A stretch of 32,090 bases of DNA from JAEZFI01 sp044508215 (lineage in GTDB: Bacteria; Actinomycetota; Acidimicrobiia; Acidimicrobiales; Microtrichaceae). The notes under the pieces were generated by a model. It searched no databases. It was not told where the DNA came from and saw nothing but the letters and a program-made list of their open reading frames with translations. The position numbers were made by a program, and so were the translations under genes. The stretch spans positions 1-32,090 of the forward strand of contig JBIQID010000019.1 in the NCBI GenBank assembly GCA_044508215.1, given 5' to 3'. Shown in pieces: positions 21,979 to 29,924 of the stretch (the stretch's first letter is position 1; every line of letters starts with the position of its first letter).

Positions 21979-23592
21979 TCAGACGGCTGGGTACGAGTCG
22001 GCCAGCTCCCGCAGGTCCTTCTTCGAGATCTTGCCGAGCTCGGCGGTCGGGAACTCGTCGAGGAAGTACACCGCGCGGGGCACCTTGAAGTCGGCGAGGT
22101 TCGCCTTGCACGCCTCGATGATCGCGGGGGCCATCTCGTCCTCGGGAGCGGCGAAGGCGTTCCGGATCACGAACGCCACCGGGACCATGTCCAACATGTC
22201 GTGGCTCTTCGCGACCACGGCGATGTCCTCGATGCCCGGGACCGTCCGGCAGACGTCCTCGACCTCACGGGCCGAGACGTTCTCGCCGCCCACCTTCAGG
22301 GCGTCCTTGTCGCGGTCGCAGTAGAAGATGTTGCCGTCGGCCTCGAGGCGCACGATGTCGCCGGTGCGGCACCACCCGTCGGGGGTGAACATCTTCTCGT
22401 TGGCCTCGGGGTTGTTGAAGTACTCGAGGAAGACGGAGATGCCGCGGACGCCGCGGATCCACAGCTCGCCCATCTCCCCCACCTCGGCGAGCTTCCCGGT
22501 CTCGGGCACCACGACCAGCATCTCGTACCCCGGCGACACCTTGCCCATGGCCATGTCGGGGTAGTGCTCGAACGGGTTCGAGTGGACGCAGTGGGTGACC
22601 AGCTCGGTCATGCCGTAGGCGGCGATCACCCGCATGCCCATCATCTGGTCGAGCACCGGCATGATCAGGCCGAACACGCCGACGCGCACCGTGTGCGACT
22701 CGGGGATGCCCGTCTCGAACGCCGCCTTGATCACGAACGGGATCAGCGAGATGTGGGTCACCGAGTGCTTCGCGATGACGTCCCACAGCGTGCTGGCGGA
22801 GAACTTGGGCTGGAGGACCACGGTGCCGCCCGTGCCGAGGACGCTCCAGATCGCCCAGCTCTGGGTGTTCACGTGGAAGAACGGCAGGTACGCCAGGTAG
22901 GTGTCCTCGGCGCGGAAGTCGATGTTGGTGGGGTTCACCTTCGCGGCCCAGAGGGCGTTGCCGTGCGTGTGGACCACGGCCTTCGGCTTGGAGGTGGTAC
23001 CGGAGGTGAAGAGGATCCCGACGGGGAGCAGCGGGTCCGCCTCGCGGGCGGGGACGTCGGCCGGGTCACGGTGGAGGGACTGGAACGAGTCACGGCCGTG
23101 GCCGAGCTGCTCGTCCGGCGCGGCGGCACCGGAGTTGTCGTCGGTCACCACGATCCAGCCGAGCTTCGGGCCGGCCTCGGCGACGAGGTCCGCGTACTTG
23201 GGCTGCGTGATCGCGCCGACCGCACCGGTGTGGGTGATGAAGTACTCGACCTCGGCGGCGACGCTTCGTGTGTTGGTCGTGACGGAGACACCGCCGAGGC
23301 GCGCCACCGCGTACCAGGCGATCACGGCCTCGGGGCAGTTGTCGGCGTGGATCAGCACCTTGTCGCCGATGCCCACACCACGGGCGGCGAGGCCGGCTGC
23401 GACCTCCTTGGTCGCCTGGGCGAACTCGGCGTAGGTCCAGGTGCGACCGTCGCCCTCGCGGGGCTCCCACACGAGGAACGGGTGATCACCGCGGTGCTCG
23501 GCCCAGTGGTCGATCAGCCAGGGGACGTCCTGGCCGTGGAACTGGAAGGCGGCGACGGCGGTCGGATCGAACGACAGCTCGGTCTGGCTCAT
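21979..23592 (-). CDS. AMP-binding acyl-CoA synthetase (CaiC/FadD-like)
   Basis: A 537-residue adenylate-forming enzyme that activates a carboxylic acid to its CoA thioester. Seen: the P-loop LFTSGTTSKPKAVVHTH, the A5 motif AAYGMTELV, GELWIRG, GWCRTGDIV, DRDKDALKVGGENVSAREVE and the catalytic lysine near the C-terminus in AELGKISKKDL. The sequence resembles carnitine/crotonobetaine-CoA ligase-like members more than long-chain FadD, but the substrate is not readable. A G-rich ribosome site precedes the ATG. An inverted-repeat operator lies about 43 bp upstream. mclA is the next gene upstream on the same strand. Confidence 0.93.
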   Translation of the reverse strand: MSQTELSFDPTAVAAFQFHGQDVPWLIDHWAEHRGDHPFLVWEPREGDGRTWTYAEFAQATKEVAAGLAARGVGIGDKVLIHADNCPEAVIAWYAVARLGGVSVTTNTRSVAAEVEYFITHTGAVGAITQPKYADLVAEAGPKLGWIVVTDDNSGAAAPDEQLGHGRDSFQSLHRDPADVPAREADPLLPVGILFTSGTTSKPKAVVHTHGNALWAAKVNPTNIDFRAEDTYLAYLPFFHVNTQSWAIWSVLGTGGTVVLQPKFSASTLWDVIAKHSVTHISLIPFVIKAAFETGIPESHTVRVGVFGLIMPVLDQMMGMRVIAAYGMTELVTHCVHSNPFEHYPDMAMGKVSPGYEMLVVVPETGKLAEVGEMGELWIRGVRGISVFLEYFNNPEANEKMFTPDGWCRTGDIVRLEADGNIFYCDRDKDALKVGGENVSAREVEDVCRTVPGIEDIAVVAKSHDMLDMVPVAFVIRNAFAAPEDEMAPAIIEACKANLADFKVPRAVYFLDEFPTAELGKISKKDLRELADSYPAV

Positions 23593-23634
23593 GTCGGGGT
23601 CCCCCTGGTCTGGTCCGTGGCACGGCGCGCTGGG

Positions 23635-23653
23635 ACCTGACGATACGTCAGGT
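23635..23653. promoter_or_regulatory. 19-bp palindromic operator upstream of the acyl-CoA synthetase
   Basis: ACCTGACG-ATA-CGTCAGGT is a perfect eight-base inverted repeat with a three-base centre. On the minus strand it contains a -10-like TATCGT (23645-23640), so a bound repressor would block the promoter of the synthetase gene. The size suits a TetR- or GntR-type dimer; no regulator gene lies in the window. Confidence 0.65.
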
Positions 23654-23712
23654 TCGGGCCGACCGAGGAGCGGACGCCCGCGGGGACGTGGCGAGGAACC
23701 CCGATCAGGGGG

Positions 23713-24762
23713 TCAGAAGCCGTAGGCCTCGGCGAGCTCCGGGTCGCGGGCTGCGAGCTGCTTTGCCAGGCCGACGATCACGTGGCACTGCTTCACGGTG
23801 GCGTCGTCCTGCATCTTCCCGTCGATCATCACGGTGCCGGTGCCGTCGCCCATCTGCTCGATCACGTTCTTCGCCCAGGAGACCTCGTCGACGCTGGGCG
23901 AGAACACCTTCTTCGCGATGTCGATCTGCACGGGGTGGAGGCTCCATGCGCCCACGCATCCGAGCAGGTAGGCGTTGCGGAACTGGTCCTCGCAGGCGAC
24001 CGTGTCGGCGATGTCGCCGAACGGCCCCCAGAAGGGGAGGATGCCGGCAGCGGCGCAGGCGTCGACCATGCGGGCCATCGTGTAGTGCCAGAGGTCCTGC
24101 TGGTAGCTGGGACGATCGCCCTCGATGTTCCCGTCCACCGGGTCCTGGCGCACCACGTAGTCGGGGTGACCGCCACCGACGCGGGTGGTCTTCATGCGCC
24201 GGCTGGCCGCGAGGTCGGCGGGGCCGAGCGACAGGCCCTGCATGCGGGGGCTGGCCAGGCAGATCTCCTCGACGTTCGCCACGCCGCGGGCGGTCTCGAG
24301 GAGCGCGTGCACGAGGATCGGACGGTCGAGCCCGGCGCGGGCCTCGAGCTGGGCGAGCAGCCGGTCGACGTAGTGGATGTCCTCCGGACCCTCCACCTTC
24401 GGGACCATGATCACGTCGATCTTGTCGCCGATCTCGGTGACGATCGTGATGAGGTCGTCGAGCACCCACGGCGAGTCGAGGCTGTTGATGCGCGTCCACA
24501 GCTGGGTGTCGCCCATGTCGAGCGTCTTGCCGACCTCGACGAGGCCCTGCCGCGCCGCTTCCTTCTGGTCCGCGGGGATGGCGTCCTCGAGGTTGCCCAG
24601 GAGGATGTCGACCTTGGGCGCGAGCTCCGGCAGCTTGGCGCGCACCTTCTCGAGGTGCGGCGGGAAGAAGTGGATCATCCGCGACGGCGGGAACGGGATC
24701 TCCCGGACTGGGGCGGGGGCGCCGAGTGCCAGCGGGGCGAAGAAGTCCTTCGGGGAGCGCAT
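23713..24762 (-). CDS. mclA: L-malyl-CoA/beta-methylmalyl-CoA lyase (Mcl)
   Basis: A 349-residue HpcH/HpaI-superfamily lyase. It is longer than CitE-type proteins and closely follows the Chloroflexus-type malyl-CoA/beta-methylmalyl-CoA lyase pattern: DFFAPLALGAPAPVREIP, MIHFFPPHLEKVRAKLPEL, LLGNLEDAIPADQKEAAR, RINSLDSPWVLDDL, VPKVEGPEDIHYVDRLLAQL, HALLETARGVANVEEI, LGPADLAASRRMKTTRVGGG, YQQDLWHYTMARMVDAC, and DGKMQDDATVKQCHVIV. The enzyme reversibly cleaves beta-methylmalyl-CoA to glyoxylate and propionyl-CoA and malyl-CoA to glyoxylate and acetyl-CoA. It serves the ethylmalonyl-CoA pathway and the 3-hydroxypropionate bicycle. The ATG lies six bases after TACCGT; the long frame upstream is a shadow of the DUF2752 gene. 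Confidence 0.9.
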   Translation of the reverse strand: MRSPKDFFAPLALGAPAPVREIPFPPSRMIHFFPPHLEKVRAKLPELAPKVDILLGNLEDAIPADQKEAARQGLVEVGKTLDMGDTQLWTRINSLDSPWVLDDLITIVTEIGDKIDVIMVPKVEGPEDIHYVDRLLAQLEARAGLDRPILVHALLETARGVANVEEICLASPRMQGLSLGPADLAASRRMKTTRVGGGHPDYVVRQDPVDGNIEGDRPSYQQDLWHYTMARMVDACAAAGILPFWGPFGDIADTVACEDQFRNAYLLGCVGAWSLHPVQIDIAKKVFSPSVDEVSWAKNVIEQMGDGTGTVMIDGKMQDDATVKQCHVIVGLAKQLAARDPELAEAYGF

Positions 24763-24822
24763 GAGACGACGGTAGCTGTGCCCCGCGGGGTGCCCCAAGT
24801 GGCAGGCACCTACGATCGCGGC
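24763..24822. promoter_or_regulatory. Compact divergent promoter region mclA / DUF2752 gene
   Basis: Only 60 bp separate the two start codons. Minus strand: TTGGGG, 18 bases, TACCGT (24774-24769), six bases, mclA ATG. Plus strand: TACGAT (24811-24816), six bases, ATG at 24823. Both would be leaderless. A perfect palindrome CCCCGCGGGG (24781-24790) lies between the two -10 boxes and inside the mclA -35/-10 spacer. Confidence 0.55.
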
Positions 24823-25266
24823 ATGTCCGTTCCGGTGGCGACCGCCCCCCAGCCGCTGCGCTCGCCGGTGGTCCCGTTGGCCACGGCCGGAGCGGCCGTG
24901 GCCGGCTGCGTGGCCCTGGCCGTGTGGAACCCCACCGACGACGGCACGCCGCTCTGCCCCACGAAGGCGACGCTCGGCATCGACTGCCCGTTCTGCGGAG
25001 GTCTCCGCTCCGTCGCGGCGATGACCCGCGGCAACCCGGTGTTGAGCGCCGACCACAACGTGTTCCTCGTGGCGCTCGCTCCGTTCGTGGCGCTGTGGTG
25101 GGTCGCCTGGCTGGCCTCCAGCTTCAAGGGTCGGCCTGCGCCGGTGTCTCCCCTGCGGAACCGGACCGTGGCGATCGTCCTCGGCCTGGTGGCGCTCGCG
25201 TTCACCATCGTCCGCAACGTCCAGCCCGGGGACTGGGGGACGTGGCTGGCGAGCGGCGCCTTCTGA
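24823..25266 (+). CDS. DUF2752-family membrane protein
   Basis: A 147-residue protein with three hydrophobic helices and the DUF2752 signature CPTKATLGIDCPFCGGLRSV between helices 1 and 2, including the C-P-x-C-G-x-x-R core. The function of the family is unknown. Helix 1 is near residues 18-35, helix 2 near 82-100, helix 3 near 118-135. The ATG lies six bases after TACGAT. It diverges from mclA. Confidence 0.87.
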   Translation: MSVPVATAPQPLRSPVVPLATAGAAVAGCVALAVWNPTDDGTPLCPTKATLGIDCPFCGGLRSVAAMTRGNPVLSADHNVFLVALAPFVALWWVAWLASSFKGRPAPVSPLRNRTVAIVLGLVALAFTIVRNVQPGDWGTWLASGAF

Positions 25267-25299
25267 CCCCAGGGAGCGGAGCGACCGAGACCGTGGGAA

Positions 25300-25818
25300 T
25301 CAGTCGAGGCGGCGGAGCTGCTCGCGGAAGCGCTTCGCCCGGTCGACGTACGACTGCCATCCGTAGTCGAAGTGGCCGGGGGTGACCGCGTTCTCCTTGA
25401 TGGTCGCCGGGATGCCGAGCGCCATGGCGAGGGGCGGCACCACCTTGTCGTTGCCGACGAACGCACTGGCGCCCACGATCGCCTCGCGCCCGATCACCGC
25501 GCGGTGCAGGACGATCGAGCCCGACCCGACCAGCGCCCTGTCCTCGATCGTGCAGCCTTCGAGGTGGACGTTGTGGCCGACGGTGACCTCGTTGCCGATC
25601 GTCGTGAAGTCGAACGGCGTCGTGTGGATGATCGAGCCGTCCTGGATCGAGCTTCGCTCCCCCACCAGGATCTTCCCGTCGTCACCACGGAGCACCGCCG
25701 TGGGCCACACCGAGCTGTCGGCACCGATCGTGACGGAACCGATCACGATGGCGTCCGGGTGGACGTACGCGTCGGGATGGATGTCGGGGACCTGGTCGCC
25801 CAGCGCGTAGATCGCCAC
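25300..25818 (-). CDS. Gamma-class carbonic anhydrase-like protein
   Basis: A 172-residue left-handed beta-helix protein with hexapeptide repeats (IVIGSVTIGADSSVWPT, RAVIGREAIVGASAFVG). The three zinc-ligand histidines appear in SIIHTTP and in VGHNVHLEG. A C-terminal helix (YVDRAKRFREQL) follows. Relatives include YrdA and PaaY, which show weak carbonic anhydrase or thioesterase activity. GTG at 25818 begins one base after the stop of the flavin reductase gene (TGACGTG), so the two are translationally coupled. Confidence 0.92.
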   Translation of the reverse strand: MAIYALGDQVPDIHPDAYVHPDAIVIGSVTIGADSSVWPTAVLRGDDGKILVGERSSIQDGSIIHTTPFDFTTIGNEVTVGHNVHLEGCTIEDRALVGSGSIVLHRAVIGREAIVGASAFVGNDKVVPPLAMALGIPATIKENAVTPGHFDYGWQSYVDRAKRFREQLRRLD

Positions 25819-25819
25819 G

Positions 25820-26308
25820 TCAGCCCAACCGCTGGAAGCGTCCGTAGCCGCCCTTGAAGAAGAGCAGCGGGCCGGCCTCGGGATCACCGCTCACGTCGAG
25901 TGCGCACACGCGTCCGAGCACGATGAAGTGATCGCCCGCGTCGACGACCTGCTCGAGCGAGCAGTCGATGTGGGCGAGCGCACCCTCGATCCGCGGCGAC
26001 CCGTGGCCCGGGCCCGGGCTCCAGGCGACACCCGCGAACTTGTCCTCCGACTTGCCGGCGAAGATGCCCGACAGGTCTCCCTGGTCGTCGGCGAGGACGT
26101 TCACCACGAAGTGGCCCGCCGGCTCGATCGCCTTCCACGACGTCGAGGACTTGCCCACGCAGAACCCGATGAGCGGCGGGTCGAGCGAAACGGAGAAGAA
26201 CGATCCGATGGCGAGCCCGGCGGTGGTGCCCTCGTGGTGGGTGGCGACCACGGTCACCCCGGTGGGGTAGTGACCGAGCACTCGGCGGAAGTCGGACGGG
26301 TCGATCAC
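25820..26308 (-). CDS. Flavin reductase-like protein (FMN-binding split barrel)
   Basis: About 162 residues of the flavin reductase family: PSDFRRVLGHYPTGVTVV, GLAIGSFFSVSLDPPLIGFC, SSTSWKAIEPAGHFVVNVL, the KFAGVAW segment, AHIDCSLEQVVDAGDHFIVLG and FFKGGYGRF. Such proteins supply reduced FMN to monooxygenases or act on their own. The GTG at 26308 is preferred because AGGAG lies about seven bases upstream and the family starts here; a TTG at 26410 would add 34 poorly conserved residues. It is the first gene of a pair with the gamma carbonic anhydrase-like gene. No partner monooxygenase is in the window. Confidence 0.88.
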   Translation of the reverse strand: MIDPSDFRRVLGHYPTGVTVVATHHEGTTAGLAIGSFFSVSLDPPLIGFCVGKSSTSWKAIEPAGHFVVNVLADDQGDLSGIFAGKSEDKFAGVAWSPGPGHGSPRIEGALAHIDCSLEQVVDAGDHFIVLGRVCALDVSGDPEAGPLLFFKGGYGRFQRLG

Positions 26309-26411
26309 GATGGGCTCCTCGACCTCCGCTGCGCCCCCGTGGGCTGCCTGCTGCTCGGACAACTGCGCTCCTCGGTTCTCCGTGACGGGACTCCCCCGCC
26401 CCGAGGCCAAC

Positions 26412-27290
26412 CTACCGACCGGCTGCCACGCCGAGCGACACGCGCATGCCCTCCGAAGCGCAGATCACCTCTGCCAGCCCGTGCGCGGCGCCCGCCTTCG
26501 CGGCCCGGGCGGCGACCACGTCGAGGTGCTCGTCGTCGTGGCTCGGGTCGTGGTGGAACAGCGCCAGGCGCTTCACCCCGCCCTGCCGAGCGACCTCGAG
26601 GGCGTAGTCGACGGTGCAGTGGCCCCAGTCGTGCTTCTCCGCGAACTCGGCGGGTTCGTACTGGGCGTCGTGGATGAGGAGGTCGACGCCCGCGACCATC
26701 TCGAGCACCGCCGGGTCGACGTGGGTGGCGCCGCACCCGGGCTGCTGGTGGTCGGGCACGTACGCCATCGACACGCCGTCACGCTCGAGGCGGTAGCCCA
26801 GGGTGGCGCCCACGTGGGGCACCGAGCAGGCGAGCACCTCCCACCCGTCCACCTCGAAGCGAGCGCCGTGACCCACGTCGTTCCACGTGAACTGGCCGGC
26901 CAGCGCGTCGAGCGTGACGGGGAAGTACGGGGGGCGCATGAACTGGGCGACGGCCTCGGCCAGCGAACCGGGCTCGTCGCCCGGCCCGTACACCTCGAGG
27001 TGGGCGCCGGCGACGTTGATCGGGCCGAAGAACGGGATGCCCTGCACGTGGTCCCAGTGCAGGTGCGACACCAGCGCGATCGCGTCGAGCGGCCGGTCCC
27101 CGCACAGGTCGAGCCCCCAGAACCTCAGCCCGGTCCCCAGGTCGAACACCACCGGACGCGCGTCGCCGGCCTCCACCACCACGCAGGAGGTGTTCCCGCC
27201 ATAGCGGCGGTTCCGCTCGGACGAACACGGCGTGGACCCACGCACGCCGTAGAAGGTGATGTCCAGTGTCCCGGTCCCCCCGAAGTGCAC
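26412..27290 (-). CDS. MBL-fold metallo-hydrolase
   Basis: A 292-residue metallo-beta-lactamase-fold protein. The N-terminus DITFYGVRGSTPCSSE and YGGNTSCVVVEAG, the metal motif SHLHWDHVQGIPFF, the ACSVPHVGATLGYRLE segment with a His ligand, LLIHDAQYEP with the bridging Asp, and FHHDPSHDD near the end place it with RNase Z/PhnP-like phosphodiesterases. The substrate is probably a phosphodiester but is not known. The GTG at 27290 has GGGGAG eight bases upstream. The gene downstream on the same strand begins about 100 bp away. Confidence 0.9.
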   Translation of the reverse strand: MHFGGTGTLDITFYGVRGSTPCSSERNRRYGGNTSCVVVEAGDARPVVFDLGTGLRFWGLDLCGDRPLDAIALVSHLHWDHVQGIPFFGPINVAGAHLEVYGPGDEPGSLAEAVAQFMRPPYFPVTLDALAGQFTWNDVGHGARFEVDGWEVLACSVPHVGATLGYRLERDGVSMAYVPDHQQPGCGATHVDPAVLEMVAGVDLLIHDAQYEPAEFAEKHDWGHCTVDYALEVARQGGVKRLALFHHDPSHDDEHLDVVAARAAKAGAAHGLAEVICASEGMRVSLGVAAGR

Positions 27291-27382
27291 GACCGTTGCT
27301 CCCCGCCGATCGACGGCGATGGCAGAACATACGACGCGAGGCCCTGCCCGGACCACGGTCTGTGACGGATTTCTCCGGCCGG

Positions 27383-27396
27383 TAGCGTCGCCGGCC
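27383..27396 (+). promoter_or_regulatory. Leaderless-type -10 box of the epoxide-hydrolase-like gene
   Basis: TAGCGT at 27383-27388, eight bases, then ATG at 27397. A weak -35-like TGTGAC lies 16 bases upstream of the -10. Confidence 0.5.
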
Positions 27397-28272
27397 ATGA
27401 CCGAGTCGCCCGACCTGCAGCACGTCACCGCCAACGGGATCGAGTTCGCCTACCTCGAAGCCGGGGAAGGCCCGCTGGCCCTCTGCCTCCACGGCTACCC
27501 GGACACCGCGCACACCTGGCGGCACCTCCTCCCCGCGCTGGCCGACGCCGGCTTCAGGGCGGTCGCGCCGTTCAACCGCGGCTACGCGCCTACCTCGCTC
27601 GACCCGGGTGGCCGCTACCAGGCGGGTGTGCTCGGGGTGGACGCCAACGCCCTGCACGATGTGCTCGGCGGTGACGGCGAAGCCGTGATCATCGGCCACG
27701 ACTGGGGAGCGATGGGCACCTACGCCGCCGCCGGCCTGGAGCCGGATCGCTGGAAGCGAGCGGTCGCGATGGCGGTGCCGCCCGGCCCCGTGACCGCGCA
27801 GGCCTTCTTCACGTACGAGCAGCTGCGGCTCAGCTGGTACATGTTCTTCCAGCTCACCCCGCTGGCCGACATGGTCGTGCCGATGAACGACTTCGAGTTC
27901 GTGGCGAAGCTGTGGAGCGATTGGTCGCCCGGCTACGACGCCACCGAGGACCTGGCCCACTTCGCCGAGGCGATGGCGACCCCCGAGCACGTGAACGCGG
28001 CGCTGGGCTACTACCGCCAGACGCTGCAGGCGGAGCTGCAGGACCCGGAGCTGGCCACGGCGCAGGCGAAGACGCTGGAGCTGCCGTCGGTGCCGCTCCT
28101 GTACGTGCACGGCGCCGACGACGGCTGCATGGGTTGGTGGCTGGCGGAGTCGACACCCGCGGTGCTCGGCGAGGGCAGCCGGTTCGAGATGGTCGAGGGC
28201 GCCGGACACTTCCTGCACCTCGAGGACCCGGCGACCGTGAACCGCCTCATCCTCGACTTCATCACCGCCTGA
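27397..28272 (+). CDS. Alpha/beta hydrolase, epoxide hydrolase/dehalogenase type
   Basis: A 291-residue alpha/beta hydrolase whose nucleophile is Asp: elbow IIGHDWGAMG. The HGYP oxyanion motif (LCLHGYPDTAHTWR), an acid-loop region (LLYVHGADDGCM) and the general-base histidine in GAGHFLHLEDP complete the site. HGYP plus GHDWGA is the epoxide hydrolase combination; a haloalkane dehalogenase would usually differ in the cap. The cap runs from about residue 130 to 215 and includes aromatic residues (FFTYEQLRLSWYMFFQ). The substrate is unknown. Confidence 0.9.
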   Translation: MTESPDLQHVTANGIEFAYLEAGEGPLALCLHGYPDTAHTWRHLLPALADAGFRAVAPFNRGYAPTSLDPGGRYQAGVLGVDANALHDVLGGDGEAVIIGHDWGAMGTYAAAGLEPDRWKRAVAMAVPPGPVTAQAFFTYEQLRLSWYMFFQLTPLADMVVPMNDFEFVAKLWSDWSPGYDATEDLAHFAEAMATPEHVNAALGYYRQTLQAELQDPELATAQAKTLELPSVPLLYVHGADDGCMGWWLAESTPAVLGEGSRFEMVEGAGHFLHLEDPATVNRLILDFITA

Positions 28273-28294
28273 CCCCGCCGACCTCTCTTCCCGG

Positions 28295-29167
28295 TCAGCC
28301 GAGCGAGTAGCGGCCGCCGTCCAAGCGGATCAGGTGATCGTCCGCGAGCGAGTCGGCGACCGCCTCGGCGCGCACCGGGTCGTCGGGGATCCCGATCGCC
28401 GAGGCGAGGTCTGATCGCGCCAACGGTCCCTCGCTGAGGATGCGGAGCACGCGACCTCGAAGCTCGCGGTCGGACCCGGCGTAGGGCGCCTGCCGGCGCG
28501 ACACACCCGCGCTCCCCACCGCAGGGTCGGGGCCCCGCTGTGCGCCCGAGCCCCACGCACACGCCTTGCCGAGCGGGCAGCCGCCACACCGAGGGTCGGG
28601 ACGGCAGTGCATCGCCCCGAGGTCCATCAGCCCCTGGTTCCAGTCCCAGCCGCGCCCGACCGGGACCCACTCGTCGGCGGCGGCCTGGGCCTGGGCCGGG
28701 GTGAGGCGGCCACCTGCGCGGCGGGCGAGGACCCGGGCGATGTTCGTGTCGACGACACCGACGTCCCGCTCGAACGCGAAGGCCAGCACCGCCCGTGCCG
28801 TGTAGGCGCCCACGCCGGGCAACGCCAGCAGATCCGGGAGCGAGGCCGGCACCTCGCCGCCGTGGTGGTCGACGAGCAACCGGGCTGCGGCGTGGAGGTT
28901 CGCCGCCCGCCTCGGGTAGCCCAGGCCTTGCCAGAACGTGAGCAGCTCGGCGAGCGGAGCCGCCGCGAGGCGACCAGGGGCGGGCCAGCGATCCAGGAAC
29001 GCCTCCCACCTCGGGACGACACGGTCCACCTGCGTCTGGGCGAGCATCACCTCGGCCACGAGGATCGCCCACGGGTCCCGGGTGCGTCGCCACGGGAGGT
29101 CCCGGCGCGCGTCCTCGGCCCAGCGGAGGACGGCCTGCTGCTCGGCGGTCAGGGCTCGCGTCGGCAT
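28295..29167 (-). CDS. mutY: A/G-specific adenine glycosylase MutY
   Basis: A 290-residue DNA glycosylase that removes adenine opposite 8-oxoguanine. Seen: E39 in VAEVMLAQTQV, the helix-hairpin-helix LPGVGAYTARAV, catalytic D140 in VVDTNIARV, and four cluster cysteines C188, C194, C197, C203. The first spacing is five residues instead of the six usual in MutY/Nth. The C-terminal NUDIX-like 8-oxoG-recognition domain is replaced by about 60 residues resembling a winged helix (RGRVLRILSEGPLARSDLAS), a layout known in actinobacterial MutY. It overlaps the upstream methyltransferase gene by 19 bp and ends a three-gene operon. Confidence 0.94.
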   Translation of the reverse strand: MPTRALTAEQQAVLRWAEDARRDLPWRRTRDPWAILVAEVMLAQTQVDRVVPRWEAFLDRWPAPGRLAAAPLAELLTFWQGLGYPRRAANLHAAARLLVDHHGGEVPASLPDLLALPGVGAYTARAVLAFAFERDVGVVDTNIARVLARRAGGRLTPAQAQAAADEWVPVGRGWDWNQGLMDLGAMHCRPDPRCGGCPLGKACAWGSGAQRGPDPAVGSAGVSRRQAPYAGSDRELRGRVLRILSEGPLARSDLASAIGIPDDPVRAEAVADSLADDHLIRLDGGRYSLG

Positions 29168-29922
29168 CGGTAGGCGTGGGTCACGTAGGGCAGCTCGATC
29201 CGCTCGCCCATGCCGGCGACCAGCTCACGCACCCGCTCCTCGATCCGCGCTCGCTCGGCGTCGTCGGCGGCCGCGATGTAGCTGGTGGAGAGCACCCGGT
29301 CGACGAGCGTGTCGACGTCCAGCTCGTGGACGTGCCCCGAGTCGAGTCGCTCCATCGGACCGAAGCCGCTCACCTCGTCTGCGAAGCGGGCGGCCCAGTC
29401 GACCTCCACCGTGTACGGCACGTGCCACTCCCCCCGCTCGTCCCACCGGATGATTCGGGACAGCTCGGCGACCCACTCCACGGAGGTGTCGCGCTCGTTC
29501 CACACCAGACCCAGGCCGCCGCCGGGGCGCAGCACCCGCCGCAGCTCCGCGGTGGCCCGCTCGAGGTCGAACCAGTGGAACGCCTGCGCGGCGACCACGG
29601 CGTCGACCGACGCGTCGCGCAAGGGCAGCGACTCGGCCCGCGCCGCCACGACCGCCACCTCGGGGAGCGCCGAGCGGAGCTGCTGCCACATGCCGGCGAC
29701 GGGCTCGGCCGCCACCAGCTGCGCCCCGGCCGGGACGAGCAGGCGGGTGAGCTTCCCCGTGCCGGCGGCGAGGTCGACGACGGTCCGTCCCGGCCTGATG
29801 CCGAGGCCGTCCACGAGCCACCCCACGACATCCGCGGGGTACGAGGGGCGACCGCGCTCGTAGGCATCGGCCGCCCGTTGGAATCCGACGGCCGCCGCTG
29901 GGTTCAGCGGCGCGTCGGCCAC
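29149..29922 (-). CDS. Class I SAM-dependent methyltransferase
   Basis: A 257-residue Rossmann-fold methyltransferase. Motif I is VVDLAAGTGKLT, followed by the acidic end of strand 2 in LVAAEPVAGM, motif II/III ARAESLPLRDASVDAVVAAQ, and the post-motif HWFDLERATAELRRVLRPGG. The whole resembles actinobacterial Ubie/YcgJ-like methyltransferases; the acceptor is unknown. GTG at 29922 begins two bases after the MaoC stop, so coupling is likely; the longer frame upstream would overlap the MaoC gene. Its last 19 bp overlap mutY. Confidence 0.9.
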   Translation of the reverse strand: MADAPLNPAAAVGFQRAADAYERGRPSYPADVVGWLVDGLGIRPGRTVVDLAAGTGKLTRLLVPAGAQLVAAEPVAGMWQQLRSALPEVAVVAARAESLPLRDASVDAVVAAQAFHWFDLERATAELRRVLRPGGGLGLVWNERDTSVEWVAELSRIIRWDERGEWHVPYTVEVDWAARFADEVSGFGPMERLDSGHVHELDVDTLVDRVLSTSYIAAADDAERARIEERVRELVAGMGERIELPYVTHAYRCRREP

Positions 29923-29924
29923 CG

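Noticed and set aside
26309..26410. TTG start adding 34 residues to the flavin reductase
   Set aside because: The extension is Gly/Ala/Gln-rich, unlike the family, while the GTG at 26308 has AGGAG at proper spacing. Not fully excluded.
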